A stretch of 37,817 nt of DNA. Source: PALSA-612 sp964595575. Its GTDB lineage: Bacteria; Actinomycetota; Thermoleophilia; Gaiellales; Gaiellaceae. A program made the translations under genes and the position numbers. Of the stretch, positions 22,481 through 31,041 are shown piece by piece; the first letter of the stretch is position 1; every line of letters begins with the position of its first letter. Location: the NCBI GenBank assembly GCA_964595575.1, contig CAZQRA010000025.1, positions 1-37,817 on the forward strand, given 5' to 3'. The notes beneath the pieces were generated by a model. The model was given only the letters and a program-made list of their open reading frames with translations. It ran no database searches and was not told the DNA's origin.

Positions 22481-22789
22481 TCAGTCGCGGAGCTCGGGAG
22501 GAACCAGGCGGTGGAAGAGGTGGAGAGCCTCCTCCTCGCCCGCTCGGCCGCCCCCCTTCGCCAGCATCGTGCGGAGGCGAACGAGCCAGGCGACGAGCTT
22601 GGGGTCGCCCTCGATGTCGATCCCCAGTCGGGCGAGGGCGCACCCCGGCTCGACCACAGCTCCCCCTTCCTCCCAGAAGGGGCAGATGGGCCCCGCGCAG
22701 GCCTCGACTCGGCCGGCGGCGTACTGGAGCTCGCACCGCCCCCGCTCGGCGGAGGGCGCCTCGGCAGTCGCGATCGCCCCTCGCTCCAC
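22481..22789 (-). CDS. Small Cys-motif protein with CPFWE signature, unknown function
   Basis: I chose the GTG at 22789, nine bases after GAGGAG, giving 102 residues. Four Cys (19, 31, 36, 50) sit in the pattern C-x11-C-x4-C-x13-C around the motif CAGPICPFWEEGGAVVEPGC, followed by a helical segment (RLGIDIEGDPKLVAWLVRLR). The arrangement suggests a zinc or iron-sulfur site. Proteins of this shape occur in actinomycete genomes as hypotheticals as far as I recall, which is memory, not a search result. It converges with the permease gene, with stops separated by one base, and lies 92 bases downstream of nrdJ on the same strand. Confidence 0.75.
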   Translation of the reverse strand: MERGAIATAEAPSAERGRCELQYAAGRVEACAGPICPFWEEGGAVVEPGCALARLGIDIEGDPKLVAWLVRLRTMLAKGGGRAGEEEALHLFHRLVPPELRD

Positions 22790-22881
22790 CGTCTTCGCTC
22801 CTCGTCTGTCAGCGGGAAGCGTGCCATGCCGAGGGGGGAATCGCCTGGGCAAGACTGCTCACGGCTCCCTGTCGGGGGAGG

Positions 22882-24969
22882 TCAGAACTCGCAGGCGTGG
22901 GCGGCGCAGCCGCCGGCGTAGAGGGCGTCCACCTGGAGGGGAGGAGCCGGCCGGTCGGGCGCCTGGCCCAGCAAGGTCAGCACCTGCCGCGGCTTGGAGC
23001 CGTAGCGGTAGACGGTGATTCCCTTGGCTCCCGCCCGCCAGGCGGCCAGGTAGATGCGGCCCACGTCCTCCACGGTGGCCTCGGCGGGGAGGTTGACGGT
23101 CTTGGACACGGCCGCGTCCACGTGCCGCTGCACCGCCGCCTGCATGCGCAGGTGCCACTCCGGGGCGATCTCGAGCGCTGTGGGGAAGGCGCGGCGGACG
23201 TCCTCGGGGACGCGGGGGTTGTCGCGCACCCGCCCGCTGGCCACGAGCTCCGCGGCCAGGTCCTCGCTCCAGAAGCCGCGGTCGCGGGCGACCCGCTCGA
23301 ACAGGGGGTTGACCTCGACCAGCCGGCCGCCGAGGACGTTGCGGACGTAGGCGATGGCGAACAGGGGCTCGATGCCGGAAGTGGTGCCGGCGATGATGGA
23401 GATGGTGCCGGTGGGGGCGATGGAGGTGAGCTGGGCGTTGCGGAGGGGCGGAAGCCCGCGGGCGGCGTAGACGCTCTCCGCAAAGAGGGGGAAGGGGCCT
23501 CGCCTCTCGGCGAGCTCGGTCGATGCCAGCCGGGCCTGCTCGCGGACGAAGCGGGCGATCCGGGACGCCAGGCGCACCGCCTCCTCCGAGTCGTAGGGGA
23601 TGCCGAGCAGGGCCAGCATCTCGGCCAGCCCCATCACCCCCAGCCCCACCTTGCGGGTGGCCTTGGCCGCCTCCTCGAGCTCGGGGGCCGGGTAGCGGTT
23701 GGCGTCGATGACGTCGTCGAGGAAGCGCACGGCCAAACGCGCCGTCTCCCCCAGCCGATCCCAGCGCAGCGCTCCCTCGCTGACGAAGCGGGCCAGGTTG
23801 ATGGAGCCCAAGTTGCACGACTCGTAGGGAAGGAGGGGCACCTCGCCGCAGGGGTTGGTGGCCTCGATGCGCCCTCGCCCGGGCAAGGGGTTGCCCCGGT
23901 TGACGCGGTCGAGGAAGAGGAGGCCGGGATCGCCCGAGCTCCAGGCCTCCTCGCAGATGAGCTCGAACAGTTCCCGGGCAGGGATGCGGGCCACCGTCCT
24001 CCCCGTGCGGGGGTTGACCAGGCGGTGGCGCCCTCCCCGCTCGACCGCCCGCATGAAGGCGTCGGACACGGCCACGGACAGGTTGAAGTTCTCCAGCCGG
24101 CCCGGCTCGGCCTTGGCCCGGACGAACTGCTTGATGTCGGGGTGAGAGGCATCCAGGACGGCCATGTTGGCCCCCCGCCTGCGCCCCCCCTGCTTGATCA
24201 CCTCGGTGGCAGTGTCGTACACGGAGATGAACGACACCGGCCCGCTGGCCACGCCCATGGTGGAGCCGACCACGTCCCCGGCCGGGCGCAGGCGGGAGAA
24301 GGAAAAGCCGGTGCCTCCGCCTGCCTGGTGGATGAGGGCGACCAGGCGCAGGGTGGAGAAGATGGAGTCGAGCGAGTCCTCCACCGGGAGCACGAAGCAG
24401 CCGGAGAGGAGGCCCAAGCGGGTGCCGGCGTTCATGAGCGTGGGGGAGTTGGGGAGAAACTCGAGGGCCTTGAGCATGCGGGCGAACCGCTCGGCCGCCT
24501 CCTCCCTCTCTGCCCCCTCGACCGAGGCCACGTGCAGGGCCACCCGCTCCATGAGCTCGCCCGTGGACTCGGCCACGCGGCCCCGCTCGTCCCGCAGCAG
24601 GTAGCGCTCCCGGAGGACGACGGCGGCGTTGAGGGAGAGCTTGAGCTCGTCGCGGATGCCGAGCGCCCGCTTGGCCTCCCGGAGCTCGCTGCGGCGGCGG
24701 CGGTAGAGGACGTAGGCGCGGGCCACGTCGGCCAGGCCCATGGCCATGAGCGTCCGCTCCACGGCGTCCTGGATGTCCTCGATGCCGGGGACTCTGCGGC
24801 CGAAGCGCTCGGCCAGCTCGGCGACCACCCGCCGCGTAGCCTCGGCGGCGAGCGCCCGCTGGGGGCGCCCCACCTCCCGGGCGGCGCGCAGGATCGCCTC
24901 CTCGATGGGCCGGCTGTCGAAGCGAACGATCCGCCCATCCCGCTTGCGCACTCTGGCTGGTTGGGTCAC
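22882..24969 (-). CDS. nrdJ: Class II (B12-dependent) ribonucleotide reductase NrdJ
   Basis: NrdJ makes deoxyribonucleotides using adenosylcobalamin, without oxygen dependence. The 695-residue protein has an N-terminal ATP-cone (about 4-95), then the reductase barrel. Key residues are Cys191 in LLSGCFVLPV, Asn372-Cys374-Glu376 in NPCGEVPLL, Cys385 in YESCNLGSINL and the PTGTISIIAGTTSGIEP phosphate loop. The C-terminal tail GGCAAHACEF holds Cys688 and Cys693, the probable thioredoxin relay pair. No R2 or activase gene is adjacent, as expected. The GTG at 24969 has GAGGAGG 11 bases upstream. The upstream gap is too short for a cobalamin riboswitch. Confidence 0.95.
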   Translation of the reverse strand: MTQPARVRKRDGRIVRFDSRPIEEAILRAAREVGRPQRALAAEATRRVVAELAERFGRRVPGIEDIQDAVERTLMAMGLADVARAYVLYRRRRSELREAKRALGIRDELKLSLNAAVVLRERYLLRDERGRVAESTGELMERVALHVASVEGAEREEAAERFARMLKALEFLPNSPTLMNAGTRLGLLSGCFVLPVEDSLDSIFSTLRLVALIHQAGGGTGFSFSRLRPAGDVVGSTMGVASGPVSFISVYDTATEVIKQGGRRRGANMAVLDASHPDIKQFVRAKAEPGRLENFNLSVAVSDAFMRAVERGGRHRLVNPRTGRTVARIPARELFELICEEAWSSGDPGLLFLDRVNRGNPLPGRGRIEATNPCGEVPLLPYESCNLGSINLARFVSEGALRWDRLGETARLAVRFLDDVIDANRYPAPELEEAAKATRKVGLGVMGLAEMLALLGIPYDSEEAVRLASRIARFVREQARLASTELAERRGPFPLFAESVYAARGLPPLRNAQLTSIAPTGTISIIAGTTSGIEPLFAIAYVRNVLGGRLVEVNPLFERVARDRGFWSEDLAAELVASGRVRDNPRVPEDVRRAFPTALEIAPEWHLRMQAAVQRHVDAAVSKTVNLPAEATVEDVGRIYLAAWRAGAKGITVYRYGSKPRQVLTLLGQAPDRPAPPLQVDALYAGGCAAHACEF

Positions 24970-25041
24970 GAGCGACCAGCCTCCTCGCCCCGCCTCTGCT
25001 CCGTTCTCGCCGCGAGCGTAGCAGCGGCGACCAGGGGTACG

Positions 25042-25482
25042 ATGGCGGCGGTGGACGCGGCAGGGCTAGACCTGGAGGGCCGGCTGCGAGCCGCCTTGCA
25101 GCGGCAGCCGGACGTCCTCGTCGCCTACCTCTTCGGCTCGCGGACACGGGGGTCCGCCGGTGCCCTCTCCGACGTGGACGTGGCCGTTCTCCTCCGCGAC
25201 GACGCAAGCCGCGATCTTGCCCGTCGCTTGGCGCTGATCCGCGATCTCGCCGCCGCCAGCGGCCGGGACGACGTCGACCTGGTCATCCTCAACGAGGCGC
25301 CCGTCTCCCTCGCCTACCGGGTGCTGCGGGAGGGCCGTCTCCTCCTCAGCCGCGACGAGGTGGCCCGTGTCCGCCACCGGGCTCGGACCGTCGACCGCTA
25401 CCTGGACATGGAGCCCTTCCGGCGCATCCACGAGCAGGGGCTTCGCCGGCGCCTGGAGAAGGGGAGCTTTGGTCGACCCTGA
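25042..25482 (+). CDS. MNT-domain nucleotidyltransferase, probable antitoxin of HEPN-MNT pair
   Basis: The 146-residue protein is a minimal nucleotidyltransferase of the polymerase-beta fold. It has GS at 32-33 in AYLFGSRTRGSAGALSDVDVAV and catalytic Asp44 and Asp46, with a third Asp (about 79) in DDVDLVILNEA. MntA-type proteins adenylylate a Tyr in the HEPN toxin and silence it. I chose the ATG at 25042; a long ORF entering from the antisense of nrdJ is a shadow. The gene overlaps the HEPN gene by 14 bases, so the two are co-translated. Confidence 0.88.
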   Translation: MAAVDAAGLDLEGRLRAALQRQPDVLVAYLFGSRTRGSAGALSDVDVAVLLRDDASRDLARRLALIRDLAAASGRDDVDLVILNEAPVSLAYRVLREGRLLLSRDEVARVRHRARTVDRYLDMEPFRRIHEQGLRRRLEKGSFGRP

Positions 25483-25888
25483 GACCGTCCGCCTGCGCCT
25501 GGCCCAGATCGACCGACGGGCGGCCCTCTTGCGCGACATCGAGGCAGGAGGGAGAGACCGATTCCTGGGCGACGTCCACCTGCAGGCGGAAGCCGAGCGC
25601 CATCTCCAGCTCGCCATCCAGGCGGCCATCGACGCCGCCAACCACGTGCTGGCGGAGGACTTCCCCGACACCCCCTCCTCCTACCGGGAGGTATTCGAGC
25701 TCCTGGCGCGTCGAGGGGTGCTGGAGGCCGACCTGGCGGGGCGCTTGGTGGAGGCTGTCGGCCTGCGGAACATTCTCGTGCACGGCTACCTGGACGTGGA
25801 CCCCGCCCGGATCTGGGAGGCCCTGGCTCGCCTGGAGGACCTCGAGGCGTTGGCGTCGCGGCTGGAGGGATACCTGAGCGGCCGCTAG
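25469..25888 (+). CDS. HEPN-domain (DUF86) ribonuclease, probable toxin
   Basis: The 139-residue all-helical product carries the HEPN RNase motif R-x4-H-x-Y: Arg100, His105 and Tyr107 in LRNILVHGYLDVDPARIW, which is the catalytic and adenylylation site in HepT toxins. It starts at a TTG inside the end of the MNT gene with AAGGGGAG just before it. Length and motif match the HepT family. With the MNT gene it forms a type VII toxin-antitoxin pair by family knowledge. Its stop interlocks with the convergent Lon-like gene's stop in CTAG at 25885-25888. Confidence 0.88.
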   Translation: MVDPETVRLRLAQIDRRAALLRDIEAGGRDRFLGDVHLQAEAERHLQLAIQAAIDAANHVLAEDFPDTPSSYREVFELLARRGVLEADLAGRLVEAVGLRNILVHGYLDVDPARIWEALARLEDLEALASRLEGYLSGR

Positions 25889-28347
25889 CCCCGCTGCCGC
25901 GAGGGCGGCCCCTCCTCCTCTTCTTCCTCGGGGACTCCCTCGGCCAGCTCGCGCAGCCGCTCGGCGTACGCCTTGAGCCGCTCGGAGACGAGGGCGTGCA
26001 CCTCCGGGGCGGGGCGACCGGTGAGGAGCTCGATCCCCTCGTCCACGGTGCTCACCGCCCACACGTGGAAGCGCCCCTCGCGTACCGCCTCGACCACCTC
26101 GTCGGCCAGCATGAGGTGGCGGACGTTGGCGGCGGGGACGATCACCCCCTGCCGCCCGGTCAGGCCCTTGGCCTTGCATGTGGCGTAGAAGCCCTCGATC
26201 TTGCGGGTCACTCCTCCCACCGCCTGGATCTGGCCGTACTGGTCGACCGAGCCGGTGACGGCGATGCCCTGGTCGAGGGGAAGGCCGGACAGAGCAGAAA
26301 GGAGGGCGTAGAGCTCGGTGGAGGAGGCGGAGTCGCCCTCCACCTCGTCGTAGGACTGCTCGAAGGTGAGGGTGGCGGCCAGCGCCAGGGGTGCCTCCTG
26401 GGCGTACTGCCCGGCCAGGTAGCCGGCCAGGATGAGCACCCCCTTGGAGTGGATCGGCCCCGAGAGCTCGATCTCCCGCTCGATGGACTGGACGCCGCCC
26501 CGGCCGATGGAGACGCGGGCAGACACCCGCGAGGGCCGGCCGAAGACGTAGTCGCCGAGGTCGAGGATGGAGAGGCCGTTCACCTGCCCGACCAGGGCGC
26601 CGTCGGTGTCGATGCGGATGGTGCCCTGGGCGATGAGCTCCCGAACCCGCTCCTCGAGCAGGCTGGAGCGGTACTCGCGCTTCTCGATGGCCCGCTCCAC
26701 GTCCTCCCGGGCCACCACCTGGCGGCCTGCCTGGGAGGCCCAGAAGCTTGCCTCGGAGACGACGTCGGAGATGTCGAGGAGGCGGGTGGAGAGCTTGCCC
26801 TGGTCCTCGCGCAGGCGCGCCCCGTGCTCGACCAGCCGGGCTACCGCCTCCCGGTCGAAGTGCCTGAGCCCCGCAGTGCGCACCCACCGGCTGACGAAGG
26901 CGGCGTAGCTTCGCAAGTGCTCCTCGCTCCAGTCCATCTCCGGCGAGAAGTCGGCCTTCACCTTGAAGAGCTCCCGGAAGTCCTCGTCCAGGGCGTAGAG
27001 GAGGTGGTAGAGGAGGGGCTGGCCGATCAGGCAGACCTTGACCTGGAGGGGGATCGGCTCGGGACGGAGGGTAGCGGTGGGGACGGCGCTCCACTCCTCG
27101 CCCAGGTTCTCGATCCGCACCTGGCCGTCGCGGAGGGCGCGCTTGAGCGCCTCCCAGGCGAAGGGGTGGCGCAGCACCTCCAGGGCGTCCAGGAGGAGGA
27201 AGCCTCCGTTCGCTCGGTGGAGCGCGCCCGCCTTGATCTCGCGGAAGTCGGTGACCATGGTGCCGAAGGCGGGCCGGTACTCGATGCGCCCGACCAGGTT
27301 GTAGTAGGTCGGGTTCGTCTCCACCACCACCGGCGCTCCTTCGCTGCCCCCGTTGTCCACGAGCACGTTGACCCGGTAGCGGGCAAGGTCGGGCGACCGC
27401 CTGAGCATGGCTAGGAATACGGGCAGGCCTTCCTCCTCGGGGGCACGAAACTCCTCCACGTGCTCGAGCACGTCGTGCTCCACCTGCTCGAGGTAGGCGA
27501 CCACCTCGGCGTTGTCGGCGTACTTCTCGTGCAGCTCCCGGAACAGGCGGCCGGTGGCGAAGCGGGCCACCTCCCGCTCCAGCTCGCGCAGCTCCCCTTG
27601 GGCCTCCTTCTCCAGCTGGTGCAGGCGGCGCAGGAAGCCCGCCGTCTGCTCCTGGATCTCCGCGTTGGCGCGGGTGATGCGCTCCTGCTCGGGAGCGGGC
27701 AACGCTGCGAACTCCTCCCGGGTCAAGGGTCTCCCCGCCCGCACCGGGCTCGTTACCACCCCGGCCGGGGTGAGCTCGAGGGCGAAGCCCCGGTCGGCGG
27801 CGAACGACGTCAGCTCCCGGACGAGGGCGTCCCGTCGCCGCTGCACCGCGGCCACGATCTCCCGCTTGCGGCGGTCGTAGTCCTCGCTCTCGAAGGCGCG
27901 GGCGAGCTCTCGCTTGGCGGCCAGGACGAACTCGTCCATGTCCCGGGCGAGCTCCTGCCCCTGCCCTGGAGGAAGGCGGATGGCGTTGGGTCGATCGGCG
28001 TCTCGGAAGTTGTGGACGTACACCCAGTCGTCGGCGGGAGGCCGGCCGACCGACGCCCGCTCCAGGTAGTCGCGGACGGTGGTGGCCCGGCCGGATCCGG
28101 GGAGGCCGGCGACGAAGATGTTGTAGCCGGCGGTCGTCACCTCCAGGCCGAACTCGATCGCGTCCAGGGCCCGGGGCTGGCCCACCGTACCCACCAACGG
28201 CTCCACCTCCTCGGTGGTGCGGAAGGGGAAGGCGGCGGGGTCGGCCCGGCGGCGCAGGGCCTCGGGGGGGAGGGCGAGCTTCGACCGGAGCGGGGTCACG
28301 ACCGAGTCGGACGGGGAAGGAGGCGGGGGCGAGGTATCGGTAGACAC
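25885..28347 (-). CDS. Lon-related ATP-dependent protease (LonB/LonC-like, COG1067 type)
   Basis: The 820-residue protein has an N-terminal P-loop region, a long coiled-coil insert (about 130-300), an AAA core with FLLLDALEVL (Walker B-like, about 383-392) and a C-terminal Lon protease domain. The Ser-Lys dyad is Ser673 in VEGDSASSTELY and Lys716 in VGGVTRKIEGF. The Walker A motif reads GLPGSGRAT (81-89), with Arg87 where Lys is usual, so ATP use may differ; relatives often show this change as I recall. It is likely a soluble quality-control protease. The GTG start has a weak ribosome site. The acidic run near the C-terminus is unusual but harmless. Confidence 0.9.
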   Translation of the reverse strand: MSTDTSPPPPSPSDSVVTPLRSKLALPPEALRRRADPAAFPFRTTEEVEPLVGTVGQPRALDAIEFGLEVTTAGYNIFVAGLPGSGRATTVRDYLERASVGRPPADDWVYVHNFRDADRPNAIRLPPGQGQELARDMDEFVLAAKRELARAFESEDYDRRKREIVAAVQRRRDALVRELTSFAADRGFALELTPAGVVTSPVRAGRPLTREEFAALPAPEQERITRANAEIQEQTAGFLRRLHQLEKEAQGELRELEREVARFATGRLFRELHEKYADNAEVVAYLEQVEHDVLEHVEEFRAPEEEGLPVFLAMLRRSPDLARYRVNVLVDNGGSEGAPVVVETNPTYYNLVGRIEYRPAFGTMVTDFREIKAGALHRANGGFLLLDALEVLRHPFAWEALKRALRDGQVRIENLGEEWSAVPTATLRPEPIPLQVKVCLIGQPLLYHLLYALDEDFRELFKVKADFSPEMDWSEEHLRSYAAFVSRWVRTAGLRHFDREAVARLVEHGARLREDQGKLSTRLLDISDVVSEASFWASQAGRQVVAREDVERAIEKREYRSSLLEERVRELIAQGTIRIDTDGALVGQVNGLSILDLGDYVFGRPSRVSARVSIGRGGVQSIEREIELSGPIHSKGVLILAGYLAGQYAQEAPLALAATLTFEQSYDEVEGDSASSTELYALLSALSGLPLDQGIAVTGSVDQYGQIQAVGGVTRKIEGFYATCKAKGLTGRQGVIVPAANVRHLMLADEVVEAVREGRFHVWAVSTVDEGIELLTGRPAPEVHALVSERLKAYAERLRELAEGVPEEEEEEGPPSRQRG

Positions 28348-28428
28348 GCGGAGGGCGATTCAGGGGCAGTCCCGATGGCAGGCCGCGCCATTGTGGCAAT
28401 CTGAAGGGAACTCGACAAGGAGGGACCG

Positions 28429-28677
28429 ATGGCGCAGACGAAGGAAGCGTTCCGCGCTCGCCCCGGCGACCTCGTGGTGGTCGAGGGACACAAGGTGGGC
28501 GAGGCTCGCCGCGTCGGCGAGATCCTGGAGGTGCTGGGGGAGCCCGGCCACGAGCACTATCGCGTGCGCTGGGGCGACGGCAGGGAGACCGTCTACTACC
28601 CCTCGAGCGACGCCACGATCAAGCCGGCCGAGGGCGCCGGCGCCGCCAAGGGCGCCAGGAAGAAGGCGAGGCGGTGA
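28429..28677 (+). CDS. DUF1918 domain protein
   Basis: This 82-residue protein matches the actinobacterial DUF1918 family: ARPGDLVVVEGHKVGEARRV, then GEILEVLGEPGHEHYRVRWGDGRETVYYPSSDATI, a small beta-barrel of unknown function. A Lys/Arg-rich tail (GAAKGARKKARR) follows and may bind nucleic acid. An excellent ribosome site AAGGAGGG precedes the ATG. It is divergent from the Lon-like gene (81 bases) and its stop overlaps the next gene's ATG by one base. Confidence 0.92.
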   Translation: MAQTKEAFRARPGDLVVVEGHKVGEARRVGEILEVLGEPGHEHYRVRWGDGRETVYYPSSDATIKPAEGAGAAKGARKKARR

Positions 28678-29144
28678 TGGTCTCGCCCGCCCTGGCGCGG
28701 GCACTGGAGGAGCACGACGTTCGCTACGAGGTCGTCGCCCACCCCCACACCGAGCGCGCCCTCGACGAGGCCCGAGCGCTCGGCTTGGAGCCCCAGGCGG
28801 TGGCCAAGACGCTGGTCGTGTCCTCCCCGCAAGGCTACGTGCGGGCCGTCATCCCCGCCTCGGAGCGGCTCGACCTGCACAAGGTGCGCGACCTCCTCGG
28901 GGCCGGGGCCAAGAAGGTGCACCTGGCGAGCGAGGAGGATCTCGCCCGCGACTACCCGGAGTTCGAGCTGGGGGCCGTCCCCCCCGTCGGGGGGCGGCCC
29001 GATCCGGTGCTCCTCGACCGGCGGGTGGCCGAGCGCGAGGAGATCGTGTTCGAGGCCGGTAGCCACGAGGAGTCGGTCAAGCTCCGCACGCAGGATCTCC
29101 TCCGCCTGGCTGACGCCCGCGTCGTCGATCTCTGCCAGGACTGA
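28677..29144 (+). CDS. YbaK/EbsC-family aminoacyl-tRNA deacylase-like protein
   Basis: The 155-residue product belongs to the YbaK/ProX editing family, which removes wrongly attached amino acids from tRNA. Landmarks are VVAHPHTERALDEARALGLEP, the conserved Lys in AVAKTLVV, then GAGAKKVHLASEEDL and LGAVPPVGG, and a final EESVKLRTQDLLRL. It could instead act on free or carrier-bound thioesters. I chose ATG 28677 (overlap TGATG with DUF1918); a GTG one codon earlier is also possible. It heads towards a stress-protein gene seven bases downstream. Confidence 0.88.
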   Translation: MVSPALARALEEHDVRYEVVAHPHTERALDEARALGLEPQAVAKTLVVSSPQGYVRAVIPASERLDLHKVRDLLGAGAKKVHLASEEDLARDYPEFELGAVPPVGGRPDPVLLDRRVAEREEIVFEAGSHEESVKLRTQDLLRLADARVVDLCQD

Positions 29145-29150
29145 CCAGGC

Positions 29151-29924
29151 GTGGCCGGCGTCTGCGAGCGCATTCTCGTGGGCGTGGACGAGACGCCGGC
29201 CGGCCTGGAGGCGACGCGACAGGCGGCCCGGCTCCTTGCCCCGGGTGGCCTGCTCCACCTCGTGTGCGTCGTCCACCTGGCCCCCGCCGTGTCTGCGGGC
29301 TGGGCGGCGGGCCGGCTGGTCGAGGAGCTGGAGCGGGAGGCAGGCGAGGCGCTGCGGCGGGCCCAGGAGCTGGCCCCCCAGGCGACGAGCGCCCTCGTCG
29401 AGGGAAGCCCGGTGGTCACGCTCCTTCGCCAGATCGACCGCTTCGGCGCCACCCTGGTGGCGGTGGGTACCCACGGCACCACCCGACCGGAGGGGATCCT
29501 GCTGGGCGGGGTCACCACCACCCTGGTGCACGAGGCTCCCTGCTCGGTCCTGGTGGCTCGATCCCCCGCGCGCGACCAGCCTTTCCCCCGGGCGATCGCG
29601 GTCGGGGTCGACGGCTCCCCTCACTCCCTGGGCGCCGCCGACGCGGCCGCGGAGCTCGCCGGTCGCCTGGGAGCGCCGCTTCGGCGGGTGGCCTCGCTGC
29701 GGGGAAAGCGGGTCGACCCAGAGGCGATCCGGGCCGCCTTCCCTGACGTGGAGCTCGACGGGGAGCGCGACCCGGTGGCGGCGCTCGTGGCCGTGTCCGA
29801 GGAGGTCGACCTGCTGGTAGTCGGGAGCCGGGGCCTGCACGGGATCCGGGCGCTGGGGAGCGTGAGCGAGCGGGTGGCGCACAGGGCCCGATCCTCGGTG
29901 CTCGTCGTCCGCCGACCTGAGTAG
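29151..29924 (+). CDS. Universal stress protein with two tandem Usp domains
   Basis: The 257-residue product has two Usp folds (about 5-140 and 147-255). Each contains the ATP-binding motif G-x2-G-x9-G-[S/T]: VGTHGTTRPEGILLGGVTT in the first and VGSRGLHGIRALGSVSE in the second, followed by SVLVARS and SVLVVRRP ends. Tandem ATP-binding Usp proteins are common in actinomycetes and respond to hypoxia or starvation. The GTG start is six bases past the YbaK-like stop, so the three genes DUF1918, YbaK and Usp likely form an operon. Confidence 0.93.
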   Translation: MAGVCERILVGVDETPAGLEATRQAARLLAPGGLLHLVCVVHLAPAVSAGWAAGRLVEELEREAGEALRRAQELAPQATSALVEGSPVVTLLRQIDRFGATLVAVGTHGTTRPEGILLGGVTTTLVHEAPCSVLVARSPARDQPFPRAIAVGVDGSPHSLGAADAAAELAGRLGAPLRRVASLRGKRVDPEAIRAAFPDVELDGERDPVAALVAVSEEVDLLVVGSRGLHGIRALGSVSERVAHRARSSVLVVRRPE

Positions 29925-30059
29925 CGGGCCCTCGCCGCCGCTCCCCGGGGCGAGCCGGCAGCCGGCGTGGGCCTCGCCCTCCTCCTCGCGTCGACCCCGG
30001 AGGCGAGGACGGAAGCTGGTGGGGCGGCGGGCGCGACGCCGGCGCGTCATGATGTTGCC

Positions 30060-31016
30060 GTGAGGCTGTGCTTGATGGTGGAGGGCCAGGAAGGAGTCTC
30101 CTGGCAGGACTGGGTGGGCCTGGGCGAGGCCTGCGAGCGGGCGGGGCTGGAAGGCCTGTTTCGCTCCGACCACTACTTGCCGACCATCTCCTCCCACGCC
30201 GGGGGCGGCCTCGACGCCTGGGCGACCCTGTCCGCGCTCGCCGCCCGCACCCGGCGGATCCGGCTGGGGACGCTCGTGTCCCCGGTCACCTTCCGCCACC
30301 CGGCGGTCTTGGCCAAGATGGCGGTCACGGTCGACCACGTGTCCGGAGGGCGGGTGGAGGTCGGCCTGGGGGCCGGCTGGCTCGAGGCCGAGCACGTCGC
30401 TTTCGGTCTTCCCTTCCCCGAGGTAGGCGAGCGCATGGCCATGCTGGGCGAGCAACTCGAGATCGTGAGCCGCATGCTGGGCGAGGAGGAGGTCTCCTTC
30501 CAGGGTCGCCACTACCGGCTCGATCGCTGTCGGGTTGCCCCCCGGCCGGTCCAGCGCCCGCGCCCGCCCATCATCGTGGGGGGAGGCGGGGGGAGGCGCT
30601 CGGCCCTCCTTGCCGCTCGCTACGCGGACGAGTACAACACCTTCCTGGCCACCCTGGAGGAGGTGGAGGAGCGCCGGGCGCGGGTGATGGAGGCCTGCGA
30701 GAGGGTCGGTCGCGACCCGGAGACGCTCGTCTTCTCCCTCATGACCGCCTGCGTGGTGGGCGCCGATCGGCAGGAGCTCCTGGCGCGCGTGCGCGAGCTC
30801 CTCCGTCTCCTGGGAGCCGAGGGGGAGGATGCCGAGGCTGTGCTCCGCGACCGCTCCGAGCAGTGGCTGGCAGGGACGCCGGACGAGGTCGTGGAGCGCC
30901 TGGGGGCCTTGGCCGAGGCGGGCGTGCAACGGGTGTACCTCCAGCACCTGCTCCACCGCGATCTCGACATGGTGGCTCTGGTCGGATCCGAGGTGGGGCC
31001 CCGGGTCTCGCCGTGA
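30060..31016 (+). CDS. LLM-class (F420-dependent type) oxidoreductase
   Basis: Luciferase-like monooxygenase-fold enzymes use F420 or FMN for hydride transfer. The 318-residue product from GTG 30060 has the canonical beginning RLCLMVEGQEGVSWQDWVGL, then AERAGLEGLFRSDHY-like sequence, RTRRIRLGTLVSPVTFRHPAVLAK and VSGGRVEVGLGAGWLEAEH, followed by RPRPPIIVGGGGGRRSALLAARYADEYNT in adjoining segments. These match F420-dependent members; the cofactor is inferred and the substrate is unknown. An ORF extending upstream to 29967 adds an unconserved 31 residues, so I reject it. A small hydrolase gene lies 25 bases downstream. Confidence 0.88.
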   Translation: MRLCLMVEGQEGVSWQDWVGLGEACERAGLEGLFRSDHYLPTISSHAGGGLDAWATLSALAARTRRIRLGTLVSPVTFRHPAVLAKMAVTVDHVSGGRVEVGLGAGWLEAEHVAFGLPFPEVGERMAMLGEQLEIVSRMLGEEEVSFQGRHYRLDRCRVAPRPVQRPRPPIIVGGGGGRRSALLAARYADEYNTFLATLEEVEERRARVMEACERVGRDPETLVFSLMTACVVGADRQELLARVRELLRLLGAEGEDAEAVLRDRSEQWLAGTPDEVVERLGALAEAGVQRVYLQHLLHRDLDMVALVGSEVGPRVSP

Positions 31017-31041
31017 CCTGCCGGGCACGGCAAGGGAGCCG

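Noticed and set aside
19797..23018. A 1073-residue plus-strand ORF over the ABC permease and beyond
   Set aside because: It is Arg/Pro/Gly-rich and overlaps the well-recognised permease in another frame.
24970..25041. Cobalamin riboswitch upstream of nrdJ
   Set aside because: The 72-base gap is too short and no B12-box-like sequence is visible.
22897..25482. An 861-residue plus-strand ORF antisense to nrdJ
   Set aside because: Only its last 146 codons (from ATG 25042) encode a recognisable protein; the rest is antisense to NrdJ.
25346..28399. A 1017-residue minus-strand ORF overlapping the Lon-like gene
   Set aside because: Low-complexity Pro/Arg/Gly/Ala content and the clear Lon-type protease in the neighbouring frame.
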